A DNA stretch of 58,130 nt, taken from Rheinheimera lutimaris. GTDB taxonomy: Bacteria; Pseudomonadota; Gammaproteobacteria; Enterobacterales; Alteromonadaceae. Under the pieces are notes generated by a model. It saw only the letters and a program-made list of their open reading frames with translations. It ran no database searches and was not told where the DNA came from. Shown piece by piece: positions 17,905-26,488 of the stretch. Position numbers and translations under genes: made by a program. The stretch is from NCBI RefSeq assembly GCF_013283795.1, contig NZ_JABSOD010000022.1:1-58130 (forward strand), read 5' to 3'. The stretch's first letter is position 1. The number at the start of each line of letters is the position of its first letter.

Positions 17905-19548
17905 ATGATTAGCATAGATAAAACCACGTCAATAAAAAGCGCTTTAATTTGGGTGATCATGCTCATATGCAGCCTCACGCTTTGTCTGGCGATGGTGATA
18001 TCAACCATGCAGGATGTAAAACTGCAGCGTAAAAAGCTGATATCGCAATTAGACGGCTATGTCAGCATTATCGCCTTTAATGCCCGCAACAGCATTTTGC
18101 AGGATGATGCCGACACCGAAGACAACCGGCTCAGCTCTTTTGCCGCAGTAAACATTTTGCACAATGTGCATATTTATAAAAAGCTGCCGGACTCTGAGCA
18201 GCTAAGCTTTTTCTCCAGTTACAACCGCCGCGATATCGGCCCGCATCCGGTGCAATTTGAGCGCGTGCCACAACTGCTTAAACCTTACATCAGCGACGAT
18301 TACATCGAGCTGAGTAAAGCCATTAAAGACAATGATACCCTGCTGGGTTATGCCTATCTGCGGGCCAGCCAGGAAGAATTGAGCGCCTATATCCAGACGC
18401 GGATCCTGTTGGATATATTAATCGCCCTGGTTGCACTGGCCAGTGCCTTTATCATCAGTTCAAAATTACAACGCCGTTTCACCACACCAATAGATACGCT
18501 GTTAGACGTGGTGCAAAAAGTGGCGAAAGAAAAAGACTACCGCATTCGCGCGCCGATAGCGCCTATCAAAGAATACAATATGCTAAGCCGCGCTTTTAAC
18601 ACTATGCTGGACAGAATTGAGCAGCAAATAAGTAAGCTGCAACAGGCTGAGCAGGAAAACCGGCGCCTGACCTTAAGCCTGGAGCAGAAAATTGAGCAAC
18701 GCACTGATGCGCTGAAAACCTCCAACCAGGAGTTACTCAATACCTTAGCAACCCTGCACCAATACCAAAACCAAATTGTCGAAACAGAAAAAATGGCCAG
18801 CTTAGGCCAGATGGTTGCCGGTGTCGCGCACGAGGTTAACACCCCTATCGGCCTTGGCGTAACGGCCTCCACCCTGTTACAAGATAAGCTGGCTGATATT
18901 CAAAAAGCCTTTGATGAAAAAAAACTCACCTCATCACAACTGGCTAAGTTTTTGTCTGAGAGCAAAGAAAATCTGGGTATTATCTATCGCAATATGGAAC
19001 GCGCTGCCAGTTTAATCTCCAGCTTTAAGCGGGTTGCTGTTGATCAATCAAACGAAAACCGCCGGCAGTTTAATATGCTGCAACTGATCAACGAAGTATT
19101 GCTGTCGTTGCGGCCAAATCTGAAGAAAACCCAACACCAAATCAACGTTAATTGCCCTGAGGAACTGGAACTCGACAGCAAGCCCGGCCCGATAAACCAA
19201 ATTTTAATCAACCTGATCATGAACAGTCTGATCCATGCTTTTGAGCATATTGAGCAAGGCGAAATACAGATAAATGTCAGTGTCGAAAACAATAACTGCA
19301 AGCTGGTATATCAGGATAACGGTGCCGGTGTGCCGGAGTCGATTAAAAAACGTATTTTCGATCCCTTCGTTACCACCAAGCGTGGTGAGGGCGGCAGCGG
19401 TTTGGGCTTACATCTGGTGTATAACCTGGTTACCCAGGCACTGAACGGTAAAATTCAACTGGAAAGCAGCCTTGGCCAGGGCATTAAAATACAAATAGAT
19501 TTCCCGGTGATAGTGCGCAGCAATAAATCTGTTAAATCATCAGCTTAA
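17905..19548 (+). CDS. Membrane sensor histidine kinase (orphan)
   Basis: A 547-residue sensor kinase. TM1 (about 12-34) and TM2 (about 165-188) enclose a periplasmic sensor of about 130 residues. A HAMP segment (about 190-240), a coiled coil with 'ENRRLTLSLEQKIEQRTDAL', a HisKA region and a C-terminal ATPase domain ('LINLIMNSLIHAFEH', 'DNGAGVPES', 'GSGLGLHLVYNLV') follow. The phospho-acceptor is His309 in 'VAGVAHEVNTPIG', a form seen in the HisKA group with a long loop between the two helices. There is no receiver domain and no dedicated regulator next to it. arcA lies 177 bases downstream with its own probable promoter. The signal is unknown. Confidence 0.88.
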   Translation: MISIDKTTSIKSALIWVIMLICSLTLCLAMVISTMQDVKLQRKKLISQLDGYVSIIAFNARNSILQDDADTEDNRLSSFAAVNILHNVHIYKKLPDSEQLSFFSSYNRRDIGPHPVQFERVPQLLKPYISDDYIELSKAIKDNDTLLGYAYLRASQEELSAYIQTRILLDILIALVALASAFIISSKLQRRFTTPIDTLLDVVQKVAKEKDYRIRAPIAPIKEYNMLSRAFNTMLDRIEQQISKLQQAEQENRRLTLSLEQKIEQRTDALKTSNQELLNTLATLHQYQNQIVETEKMASLGQMVAGVAHEVNTPIGLGVTASTLLQDKLADIQKAFDEKKLTSSQLAKFLSESKENLGIIYRNMERAASLISSFKRVAVDQSNENRRQFNMLQLINEVLLSLRPNLKKTQHQINVNCPEELELDSKPGPINQILINLIMNSLIHAFEHIEQGEIQINVSVENNNCKLVYQDNGAGVPESIKKRIFDPFVTTKRGEGGSGLGLHLVYNLVTQALNGKIQLESSLGQGIKIQIDFPVIVRSNKSVKSSA

Positions 19549-19595
19549 ACGGAAAAACGCCTAAAAACCGGGCTACAACAGCATTAGAAAAATCT

Positions 19596-19624
19596 AATTG
19601 TTAACAAAAAACTTGTTAACAATT
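19596..19624. promoter_or_regulatory. Double palindrome (TTGTTAACAA x2) upstream of arcA
   Basis: TTGTTAACAA, itself a perfect palindrome, occurs at 19598-19607 and 19613-19622. Together they form a larger inverted repeat, AATTGTTAACAA / TTGTTAACAATT, around five bases. It touches the candidate -35 element of arcA. GTTAA is also the core of ArcA boxes, but the 15-base spacing differs from the usual 11, so the binding protein is uncertain. Confidence 0.45.
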
Positions 19625-19651
19625 GGACAGATGGTTATAATTGCGTATTAT
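19623..19651 (+). promoter_or_regulatory. Candidate sigma-70 promoter of arcA
   Basis: TTGGAC (19623-19628) and TATTAT (19646-19651) are separated by exactly 17 bases. This predicts a leader of about 65-70 bases before the arcA ATG at 19726. It separates arcA transcription from the kinase gene upstream. Confidence 0.5.
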
Positions 19652-19725
19652 TTGACAAAAGCACGTCATCTATAAAACGTAAACGCATTATAAATGTCAC
19701 AAAATTCACATAAGGTTTAACTCCA

Positions 19726-20433
19726 ATGCAAACACCTGTGATTCTGATCGTTGAAGACGAAGAAGTAACCCGCCTGAACCTGGTTAGTCTATTCCAGGGC
19801 GAAGGCTATGATGTCATTGAAGCTGTGAATGGCGAAGAAATGAACCAAAAGCTTACCGACAACAAGGTGAACCTGGTAGTAATGGATATTAATCTGCCTG
19901 GTAAAAACGGTTTGATCCTGGCGCGGGAGTTACGCCAGAGAGAAAATATCGGCCTGATCTTCTTAACCGGCCGCGACAGCGAAGTAGACCGCATTCTGGG
20001 TCTGGAAATTGGTGCTGACGATTATCTTACCAAGCCATTTAACCCGCGTGAATTAACTATTCGTGCCCGTAACCTGTTAACCCGCACTGTAGCGCAACCT
20101 GTGGTTGAAGAGCACAAAAGTGTGGTGAAATTTAACGGTTGGACGCTGGATGAAAACAGCCGTAATCTTACTTCCCCTAAAGGTGTAGCGCGTCGTTTAC
20201 CAAAAGGCGAATACCGCGCCTTACGGTTAATGTTGGATACTCCGGGCAAGATTTTCACCCGTGAGCAATTAATCCGTCATATGACCGGCCGTGATTTACG
20301 CCCGAACGATCGTACAGTGGATGTTACCATCCGCCGTATCCGTAAGCATTTTGAATCTGATATCGACAGCCCTGAGTTAATCAGCACCATTCATGGTGAA
20401 GGTTACCGCTTTGTGGGTAAATTAGAAAAGTAA
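19726..20433 (+). CDS. arcA: Response regulator ArcA
   Basis: A 235-residue OmpR-family regulator almost identical in pattern to ArcA. The receiver domain has '[16 protein letters not shown]', the phospho-acceptor Asp54 in '[14 protein letters not shown]', '[20 protein letters not shown]' and '[19 protein letters not shown]'. The winged-helix output domain includes '[10 protein letters not shown]' and '[10 protein letters not shown]'. ArcA represses aerobic respiratory genes under low oxygen. It is convergent with arcB, with four bases between stop codons, so the pair is encoded tail to tail rather than at distant loci as in E. coli. Confidence 0.96.
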   Translation: MQTPVILIVEDEEVTRLNLVSLFQGEGYDVIEAVNGEEMNQKLTDNKVNLVVMDINLPGKNGLILARELRQRENIGLIFLTGRDSEVDRILGLEIGADDYLTKPFNPRELTIRARNLLTRTVAQPVVEEHKSVVKFNGWTLDENSRNLTSPKGVARRLPKGEYRALRLMLDTPGKIFTREQLIRHMTGRDLRPNDRTVDVTIRRIRKHFESDIDSPELISTIHGEGYRFVGKLEK

Positions 20434-20437
20434 GCCG

Positions 20438-22720
20438 CTAAGCTTGTTCGATGTATTCTGCCAGAGCAGCCAGGTGCTGCTCTGTTTTTAAGTGAAAGTC
20501 TACCAGTTGCCGCTCCAAACCCTGCCAGTTAACCGGCTCTTGCTCAAAACGTTTCGCCTGCTGTTGCACCCACAATAACCCCACTGACGCTGCTGCACCT
20601 TTAAGCTTATGCGCTGCTTCCTGAAATTCACGCTCCTGACGCTGCACCGCGGTTTCCATCATGCGATTCATATAACCCGGCAATAATTGCGTAAACAACT
20701 GTGCACTGCGCTTCATCGCATCTTTACCCAACGATTGGATGTAGTCATTCAACGTTGCCTGGTCCAGCAACTGCTGCTCATTGTCAGCCACAGGTAGTTT
20801 CGGTAGCTGCAACTTCATCGCGCTGGGCGAAAACAACCGCGCCAGCACTTGATCCAACTTAGCCGTGTTCAGCGGCTTGGCCAGAGCACCGTCAATCTGT
20901 AAACCATCCAACTGTTGCTCAGCTTTACGCACATTGGCGCTGAGTACCACTATGGGTAACGCCGACAACCTGGTTTCACTGCGAATATAAGCAGCAATTT
21001 GTTCACCACTCATATCCGGCAACTGCATATCCAGCAGCACTAAATCGATATCGTCTTCGGTTTCCAGCAGTGCTATGGCATCTTCACCTGTTTCGGCATG
21101 TATTACGCTGTGGCCGCGCTGTTCCAGTAAACCGATAGCAATTTCGGCATTCAGCGGTACATCTTCTACCAGCAGTATGGTAAGTTCAGGACAACTAATC
21201 GCCTGCTGCTTCTCCTGCTGCAGTACTTCTGTTGGCAGGCTGACAGCAAAACGGCTACCTTGCGCCACCGCGCTGCTGACACTGATCTCGCCCTGCATCG
21301 CTTCCACCAGCGCTCTTGAAACCGATAAACCAATACCTGAGCCGACAATACTTAACCGGCGACCATCATTGGCTTTGTAGTACATGTCAAAGATCCGCTC
21401 CTGCTCCTGAGCAGCAATACCAATCCCGGTGTCTTCAACCACGAAGTTAAGCCGGTTATCGTTCAGCTGACAAAACAAACTAACGGACCCGTTGGCGGTA
21501 AATTTCACAGCATTATTCAGCAGGTTCCACAGTACCTGACGCAGACGCGTTGGGTCCAACCGCAAATAAACATCGGTATCACCCTTGCAGCTGAGATTAA
21601 ACTGCAAGCCTTTTTGCTGGCACAGCAACTCGGCAAAATTAGCGATATCATTAATAAACTGCTGTAAAGAGACGTTGTGATAGACAATATCCAGGTCCTG
21701 GCGGTCTATCTTGTCCAGGTCGATAATGTCATTAAAAATGTTACCCAGGGTTTCGGCGCTACTGAAAATGGTATTGGCCCAGCCATGCTGCTGTTTGCTG
21801 AGTTTACTTTCCAGTAAGCGCCGGCTTAAACCAACAATGCCGTTTAACGGCGTTCTCAGCTCATGGCTTAGTGTGGCAATAAACTTGCCTTTATCGAGGT
21901 AGGCTTTTTCCAGTGCTTGTTCGGCCAGCTTACGCGAGGTAATGTCACGGCCAAAGCCAAGCAAACCGATATAACGGCCATGGCGGTCATAAAACGGTAC
22001 TTTACGCATTTCAAACCACAGTATCTGGCCGTCATCTTTTATAAATTCGACATCCAGCGTTAATTCTGACGCCGGCATATCGCTGTTGTATTCTGTCAGA
22101 ATAGCCGCCTGCGCGCTGTCATCGGTGTAAATTTCGGCCGGATAATGCCCAATCAGCTCAGCGGCTGTTTTGCCCATTATCGCTTCAAACATTTTATTAC
22201 AGCTGGCAAAGCGGCCGGTTTCATCGCGGTAGTAGAATAGGTCAGGTGAGCTATCAACAATAGAACGGATCAACAAGCTTTGTTCTTCCAGTTCTATTTG
22301 CGCTTTTTTACGCTCCGCAATTTCTTTACGCAGTTCATCTATCGCGCGGCGTTTGGCTTGAAAAGCCTTTTTACGCTCTTCAATCTCAAAATTAAGCTGA
22401 CGGATATTGTCCTGCATACCTTCGTTCAGCAAACGTTCCTGATGCGCAGAATCTTCCAGATACAACAGAGCAGCATCTAAATGCAGCACCAGATAAAACA
22501 CGAAAGCGATAAACACAGGGCCCAATAACAGCACTACCAAAGCAGCGCCTTTTACCGCAGGCCAATCGATGCTATTGCTCATAACAACACTAAAAGCCGC
22601 ACTTATTGCACCGCCGAGCACCAGCAACAGTAACTGGCAAAACAGGGCAAGCCGCAGCTTGCCCCATTTACGGATCCAACTTGCTACGGCTTTAACCTGT
22701 GGATGAACCGGTCCTTGCAT
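20438..22720 (-). CDS. arcB: Hybrid sensor kinase ArcB
   Basis: A 760-residue tripartite kinase with the ArcB layout. Two transmembrane helices (about 24-46 and 55-80) are separated by a very short periplasmic loop; a coiled-coil linker (95-150), a PAS domain (150-262), HisKA with His286 ('TLSHELRTPLNG'), an ATPase domain (to about 497), a receiver with Asp564 ('LVLLDMQLPDMSG') and an HPt domain with His704 ('AAHKLKGAAASVGL') follow. These three phosphotransfer sites correspond to the E. coli ArcB relay. It phosphorylates ArcA according to quinone redox state. One cysteine (Cys174, in the PAS domain) and Cys28 are visible outside the catalytic region; whether the redox cysteines of E. coli ArcB are kept needs an alignment. 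GAGGTG precedes the ATG. Confidence 0.93.
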   Translation of the reverse strand: MQGPVHPQVKAVASWIRKWGKLRLALFCQLLLLVLGGAISAAFSVVMSNSIDWPAVKGAALVVLLLGPVFIAFVFYLVLHLDAALLYLEDSAHQERLLNEGMQDNIRQLNFEIEERKKAFQAKRRAIDELRKEIAERKKAQIELEEQSLLIRSIVDSSPDLFYYRDETGRFASCNKMFEAIMGKTAAELIGHYPAEIYTDDSAQAAILTEYNSDMPASELTLDVEFIKDDGQILWFEMRKVPFYDRHGRYIGLLGFGRDITSRKLAEQALEKAYLDKGKFIATLSHELRTPLNGIVGLSRRLLESKLSKQQHGWANTIFSSAETLGNIFNDIIDLDKIDRQDLDIVYHNVSLQQFINDIANFAELLCQQKGLQFNLSCKGDTDVYLRLDPTRLRQVLWNLLNNAVKFTANGSVSLFCQLNDNRLNFVVEDTGIGIAAQEQERIFDMYYKANDGRRLSIVGSGIGLSVSRALVEAMQGEISVSSAVAQGSRFAVSLPTEVLQQEKQQAISCPELTILLVEDVPLNAEIAIGLLEQRGHSVIHAETGEDAIALLETEDDIDLVLLDMQLPDMSGEQIAAYIRSETRLSALPIVVLSANVRKAEQQLDGLQIDGALAKPLNTAKLDQVLARLFSPSAMKLQLPKLPVADNEQQLLDQATLNDYIQSLGKDAMKRSAQLFTQLLPGYMNRMMETAVQRQEREFQEAAHKLKGAAASVGLLWVQQQAKRFEQEPVNWQGLERQLVDFHLKTEQHLAALAEYIEQA

Positions 22721-22750
22721 CAGGTTGTCACCTCGCTAACCGGGCAGATA

Positions 22751-24601
22751 TCAAAGTACAGGTTGAATATCCATCATCAGATTACGGTACGAGCAATACT
22801 GCACTTCGCTATCTTGTAAACGAAATATGCCCTGACGTGTATAAGATGAATGATCTTTATACAGGCTTATCTGATGCCCCTGACCAACTTTAACCGCCTT
22901 GCCATCAGCTTTACGGCTCTGTGTCAGACAAAGTAAATGCGCCAGCTGTTTGTAGTTATCACGCTCGAATAGTTCACCGGAGCTCAGCATCGGTGCCTGG
23001 GTATTGCTTGGTGCAAACTTCCACTCGGCAAAACGCGTTCTGAGCACCCCGTCTTTTATCTCCAGCGTATCATCACGGGTTAAATAATGCGTGGTAACGC
23101 CACGAATTGCAGCAGCACTGCCCTCGCCTTCTGCTACGGTATTCTGATTATCTACCACATACACCCCGGCAGCGCCCAGCACCGCCATTTTTACCTCCGG
23201 TGCATTTTCTGCTGTGTCAAAACCCACCAATAATGCCGTAGCTTCATCTACGCCAAAACCAAACCTGGTTTGTGTATCATATTGCAAACGGATTAAACGG
23301 CCCTGACGGCCACGCTCAGAAAAATGCGTATCCAACACGCCCCATGGAAATAAGCCCAGGCCGCCAGTTGACGTAAAGGTAAGATGATTTTCTGCCAAAC
23401 CGTTACTGCAACTTTGATCTTTATCACAACCCGGTTTAGGTGCCGGTAAATCAAAAGCGCCAAACTGCATGGCATTGTAACTGTCGCCGTTACTAATCAT
23501 CGGCGTATTGCGGCCGGCATAACTGGCGCCGGACATAACCGCCGTGCCGGCACTGGTTCCGGCAACAATAATTTGCCCGGCAGCTAACATAGACTGTAGC
23601 TGTTTTAATTCAGCAGATGCGCTGCCATCTTCCTGCCTGAATGCCTGCAATGTCAGGCTTTGGTCACCACCGTTAATAAAGATTGCGTCTGCCCGGCGGA
23701 TTTGCTCTACCGCAGCCTCGCTGCCCTGCTGACAAAACGTCATTTGCTGCTGCATCAAATCAGGATATATCCGCTCGCGCTGGTAAGTACCGTGGTATGC
23801 CGCCAAATATTGTGGTAGCTGTGCACACGAAGGGTCATTGTCAACGCGATTTTGTTGCGCGGCACGGTAGGCGGCATTGATCGGTAACCAGCTCACTTCA
23901 GCACCGGCTTCGTCGAATAAATTAGTATAAAAATCAACTGCCGCATAAGGATCTCGGCCTGAAGCAGTTACTACCAGCAAACGTGGCTTACGCGTTGGCC
24001 CGGCTACCTGCTGCGCTAACTCAACGATTTTGCGATACAGCTCAACCGAAAAAGCATCACTGGTTTTTGCCAGGTTGGCATATTCTTTTTGTCGTTGAGG
24101 CTGGCTACGCCGGTTAGTGTTACCAGGTGCAATTGCCATCACCTGCAAGTTATCCAGCACAAAGTCACGTTCGCGATCGCTCAGTTGATTGTAATTCTCG
24201 CGACCGGACACCCAAATACCATCAATTTCTATTTCTGCTGAGCGCCACAATCTAACCAACTCACGCTCTGATACACGCTCAGTAGTCAGCCTGCTGCGAA
24301 CAAACTGCAGTAATGCCAGAGTTTGTTGCTGCTCGATAGCGCGCTCGCTACTCCAAAAGCTGTCACTGGCAATGTTATTCAGGTTAGCTGCCGACAGGCT
24401 GAAAACATCTGCTGACTTTGCAGCCTCGCTAAACACATCCGGCTCTGCACAGGCGCGGGTATTGGCCGAGCTGCAGCTTTGTAAACCGCCACCAATTAGC
24501 ACCATTGAATAATCGGGAAATTTTTTATTGCCCCCTGTGTTTGCGGCAGAAACAGAGCAAGCCAACAGGCTGGCTGTGATATATAAGCTGAGTGATCTCA
24601 T
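22751..24601 (-). CDS. Exported cyanophycinase-like serine peptidase
   Basis: A 616-residue S51-family peptidase. The N-terminus 'RSLSLYITASLLACSVSAA' is an export signal; 'LLAC' also fits a lipobox, so it may be a lipoprotein. The cyanophycinase fold begins with 'SMVLIGGGLQ' (32-41), is interrupted by about 160 residues, then resumes with 'PRLLVVTASGRDPY' (206-219). The nucleophile is Ser350 in 'IVAGTSAGTAVMSG', and 'GVLDTHFSERGRQGRL' (421-435) holds His426 and the Arg pair typical of cyanophycinases. Cyanophycinases cut the Asp-Arg polymer into beta-Asp-Arg dipeptides. CphB of cyanobacteria is only about 270 residues, so this is a large, exported variant. It is divergent from a YfcC-like transporter and an isoaspartyl dipeptidase, which fits a shared pathway. 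Activity on cyanophycin itself is inferred. Confidence 0.85.
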   Translation of the reverse strand: MRSLSLYITASLLACSVSAANTGGNKKFPDYSMVLIGGGLQSCSSANTRACAEPDVFSEAAKSADVFSLSAANLNNIASDSFWSSERAIEQQQTLALLQFVRSRLTTERVSERELVRLWRSAEIEIDGIWVSGRENYNQLSDRERDFVLDNLQVMAIAPGNTNRRSQPQRQKEYANLAKTSDAFSVELYRKIVELAQQVAGPTRKPRLLVVTASGRDPYAAVDFYTNLFDEAGAEVSWLPINAAYRAAQQNRVDNDPSCAQLPQYLAAYHGTYQRERIYPDLMQQQMTFCQQGSEAAVEQIRRADAIFINGGDQSLTLQAFRQEDGSASAELKQLQSMLAAGQIIVAGTSAGTAVMSGASYAGRNTPMISNGDSYNAMQFGAFDLPAPKPGCDKDQSCSNGLAENHLTFTSTGGLGLFPWGVLDTHFSERGRQGRLIRLQYDTQTRFGFGVDEATALLVGFDTAENAPEVKMAVLGAAGVYVVDNQNTVAEGEGSAAAIRGVTTHYLTRDDTLEIKDGVLRTRFAEWKFAPSNTQAPMLSSGELFERDNYKQLAHLLCLTQSRKADGKAVKVGQGHQISLYKDHSSYTRQGIFRLQDSEVQYCSYRNLMMDIQPVL

Positions 24602-24973
24602 TATTCTCTTTCTTATCTTAAGCGCAGAAGTATGTAACTACCGTAACTTCAGGTAGCCAGCAAAAATTTCAGATAGCATAGATTATCCTGTATTGACTTC
24701 TTTGCCAATTAGCAGTAATTCTATTAGCGTTGTTTAATTGATCACACATCATTTTTGGTAGCGATATGTTAAAGAAAGCCTTCGCGCTTAGCTTATATCA
24801 CTACTCGTCCTACTACCTGTCGGAGTGGTTTAACGAGTAGACAAGTGTCAGGCACTAAACTGTGTTTGGCAGGCGTTTGTCCTGTATACCACAACTCACA
24901 CACAACGAATTATAAGCACTGCTGTATGGCGGGAGTATGCTCCGCTTATTCAGCTTTTCTGCAGGTAACTTTT
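24602..24973. promoter_or_regulatory. Divergent control region of the cyanophycin-type locus
   Basis: A gene-free stretch of 372 bases between the cyanophycinase-like gene and the transporter gene. It contains a perfect 8-bp inverted repeat, CTACTCGT (24801-24808) and ACGAGTAG (24833-24840), separated by 24 bases, and a further short dyad GCGGGAG / CTCCGC close to 24930-24945. The reading frame that runs through 24845-24973 lacks a ribosome binding site and is not conserved in character, so I regard this as untranslated. It must hold both divergent promoters; I could not identify them with confidence. Confidence 0.5.
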
Positions 24974-26458
24974 ATGTCTACCGTAACAAAAAAGCCGCTA
25001 TCGATGCCTGATGCCTTTGTCATCCTGTTCTTTGTGATGATACTGGCGGCTGTCGCATCGCATCTGGTACCGGCCGGCTCTTTTACGCTGCTGGAACCGG
25101 CACCTGCGGCGGAAGGCGCCGCTAAACTGAAAGGCAAAATAGACCCTGACAGTTTTAGCTTCGTCAACGACAGCCAACAAGGCGTACCACTGTTTGCTGA
25201 AGGCGGCGGCATCGGCTTTTTTAACTATGCCTTTGAAGGCTTGGTTTCGGGCAATAAATGGGGCTCTGCCATTGGCGTAGTAGCCTTTATTCTGCTTACC
25301 GGTGGTGCTTTTGGCATCATTATGAAAACCGGGGCTATTCATAACGGCATTCTGGCCTTGATAGACAAAACCAAACGTATGGAGTTTTTATTTATTCCGC
25401 TGATGTTTGGCTTGTTTTCTTTAGGCGGTGCTGTGTTTGGTATGGGCGAGGAAGCCATCGCCTTTTGTATCGTACTGCTGCCGCTGATGCTGGCACTGGG
25501 CTACGACGCCATCACCACCGTGCTGGTAACCTACGTTGCCACTCAGATTGGTTTTGCCACCTCCTGGATGAACCCGTTTAACGTAGCGATAGCCCAGGGT
25601 ATTGCTGAAATCCCGCTGATGTCAGGTAAAGATCTGCGCGTGGTTATGTGGGCGGTGTTTACCCTGTTTGGCATTATTTTTACCATGCGCTACGCCGCTA
25701 AAGTAAAAGCAAACCCCGAGCTGTCGTTAAGTTTTGCTACTGACCAAAAACTGCGGGCACAACAAAGCGCTGAAGCGAAAAACAGCTACAGCCGGCTGGA
25801 TTCGGTAATACTGCTGGCGTTTTTTGCCGGTTTAATTTGGATTATCTGGGGCGTAACAACGCGCCAGTATTACATTCCGGAAATTGCCAGCCAGTTTTTT
25901 ACCATCGGCATTGTGATTGCCGTGATTGCCGTGCTGGGTAAACGCCTGAGCATGAACGACGCTGCCGACGGTTTTAAGCACGGTGCCGCCGAGTTATTGC
26001 CGGCAGCGCTTATCGTCGGTATGGCCAAAGGCATCGTGTTATTGCTCGGAGGCGACGAGGCTGATTCGCCCTCAGTACTCAATACCCTGCTGTATTACAG
26101 CGGTCAGGCGCTGGGCGATTTACCGGCGTTTTTATCCGCCTGGTTAATGCTGATTATCCAATCAGTGATTAACTTCTTTGTCGCCTCCGGCTCCGGTCAG
26201 GCGGCGCTGACCATGCCACTTATTGCACCACTGGCCGATTTAGTCGGACTTTCGCGCCAAATTGCGGTATTGGCTTTTCAACTGGGTGATGGCTTAACCA
26301 ACTGTATTATTCCAACCTCTGCGGCCTTAATCGGCTGTTTGGGCGTGGTACGGGTTGACTGGACAGTGTGGTTTCGTTTTGTCTGGAAATTACAACTATG
26401 GCTGTTCGCGCTGGCCAGCGCCTTTATGTTTCTGGCCGTGGCCATAGGTTATCAATAG
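24974..26458 (+). CDS. YfcC-family amino acid/peptide transporter
   Basis: A 494-residue inner-membrane protein with about 12 hydrophobic segments, matching the YfcC / arginine-ornithine antiporter-like (DUF-type C4-dicarboxylate superfamily) pattern. Indicators are 'PDAFVILFFVMILAAVASHL' near the N-terminus, 'FGMGEEAIAFCIVLLPLM', 'GFATSWMNPFNVAIAQGIA' and 'SGSGQAALTMPLIAPLADL', the last two being the paired substrate-binding hairpin regions. The frame begins at 24845 but CAGGT lies just before the ATG at 24974, where the protein sequence becomes typical. The stop is 30 bases before the dipeptidase gene, so the two are one operon. It probably brings beta-aspartyl dipeptides or a product amino acid across the inner membrane; the substrate is inferred. 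Confidence 0.85.
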   Translation: MSTVTKKPLSMPDAFVILFFVMILAAVASHLVPAGSFTLLEPAPAAEGAAKLKGKIDPDSFSFVNDSQQGVPLFAEGGGIGFFNYAFEGLVSGNKWGSAIGVVAFILLTGGAFGIIMKTGAIHNGILALIDKTKRMEFLFIPLMFGLFSLGGAVFGMGEEAIAFCIVLLPLMLALGYDAITTVLVTYVATQIGFATSWMNPFNVAIAQGIAEIPLMSGKDLRVVMWAVFTLFGIIFTMRYAAKVKANPELSLSFATDQKLRAQQSAEAKNSYSRLDSVILLAFFAGLIWIIWGVTTRQYYIPEIASQFFTIGIVIAVIAVLGKRLSMNDAADGFKHGAAELLPAALIVGMAKGIVLLLGGDEADSPSVLNTLLYYSGQALGDLPAFLSAWLMLIIQSVINFFVASGSGQAALTMPLIAPLADLVGLSRQIAVLAFQLGDGLTNCIIPTSAALIGCLGVVRVDWTVWFRFVWKLQLWLFALASAFMFLAVAIGYQ

Positions 26459-26488
26459 CCACAGTGTGGCTGTTTTGAGGTTACTATT

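Noticed and set aside
20434..20437. Shared bidirectional terminator between arcA and arcB
   Set aside because: Only four bases separate the stops, and I see no hairpin with T runs in the flanking coding ends.
24845..24973. N-terminal extension of the YfcC-like transporter
   Set aside because: The extra 43 residues are Cys-rich and unlike the family, and CAGGT supports the ATG at 24974.
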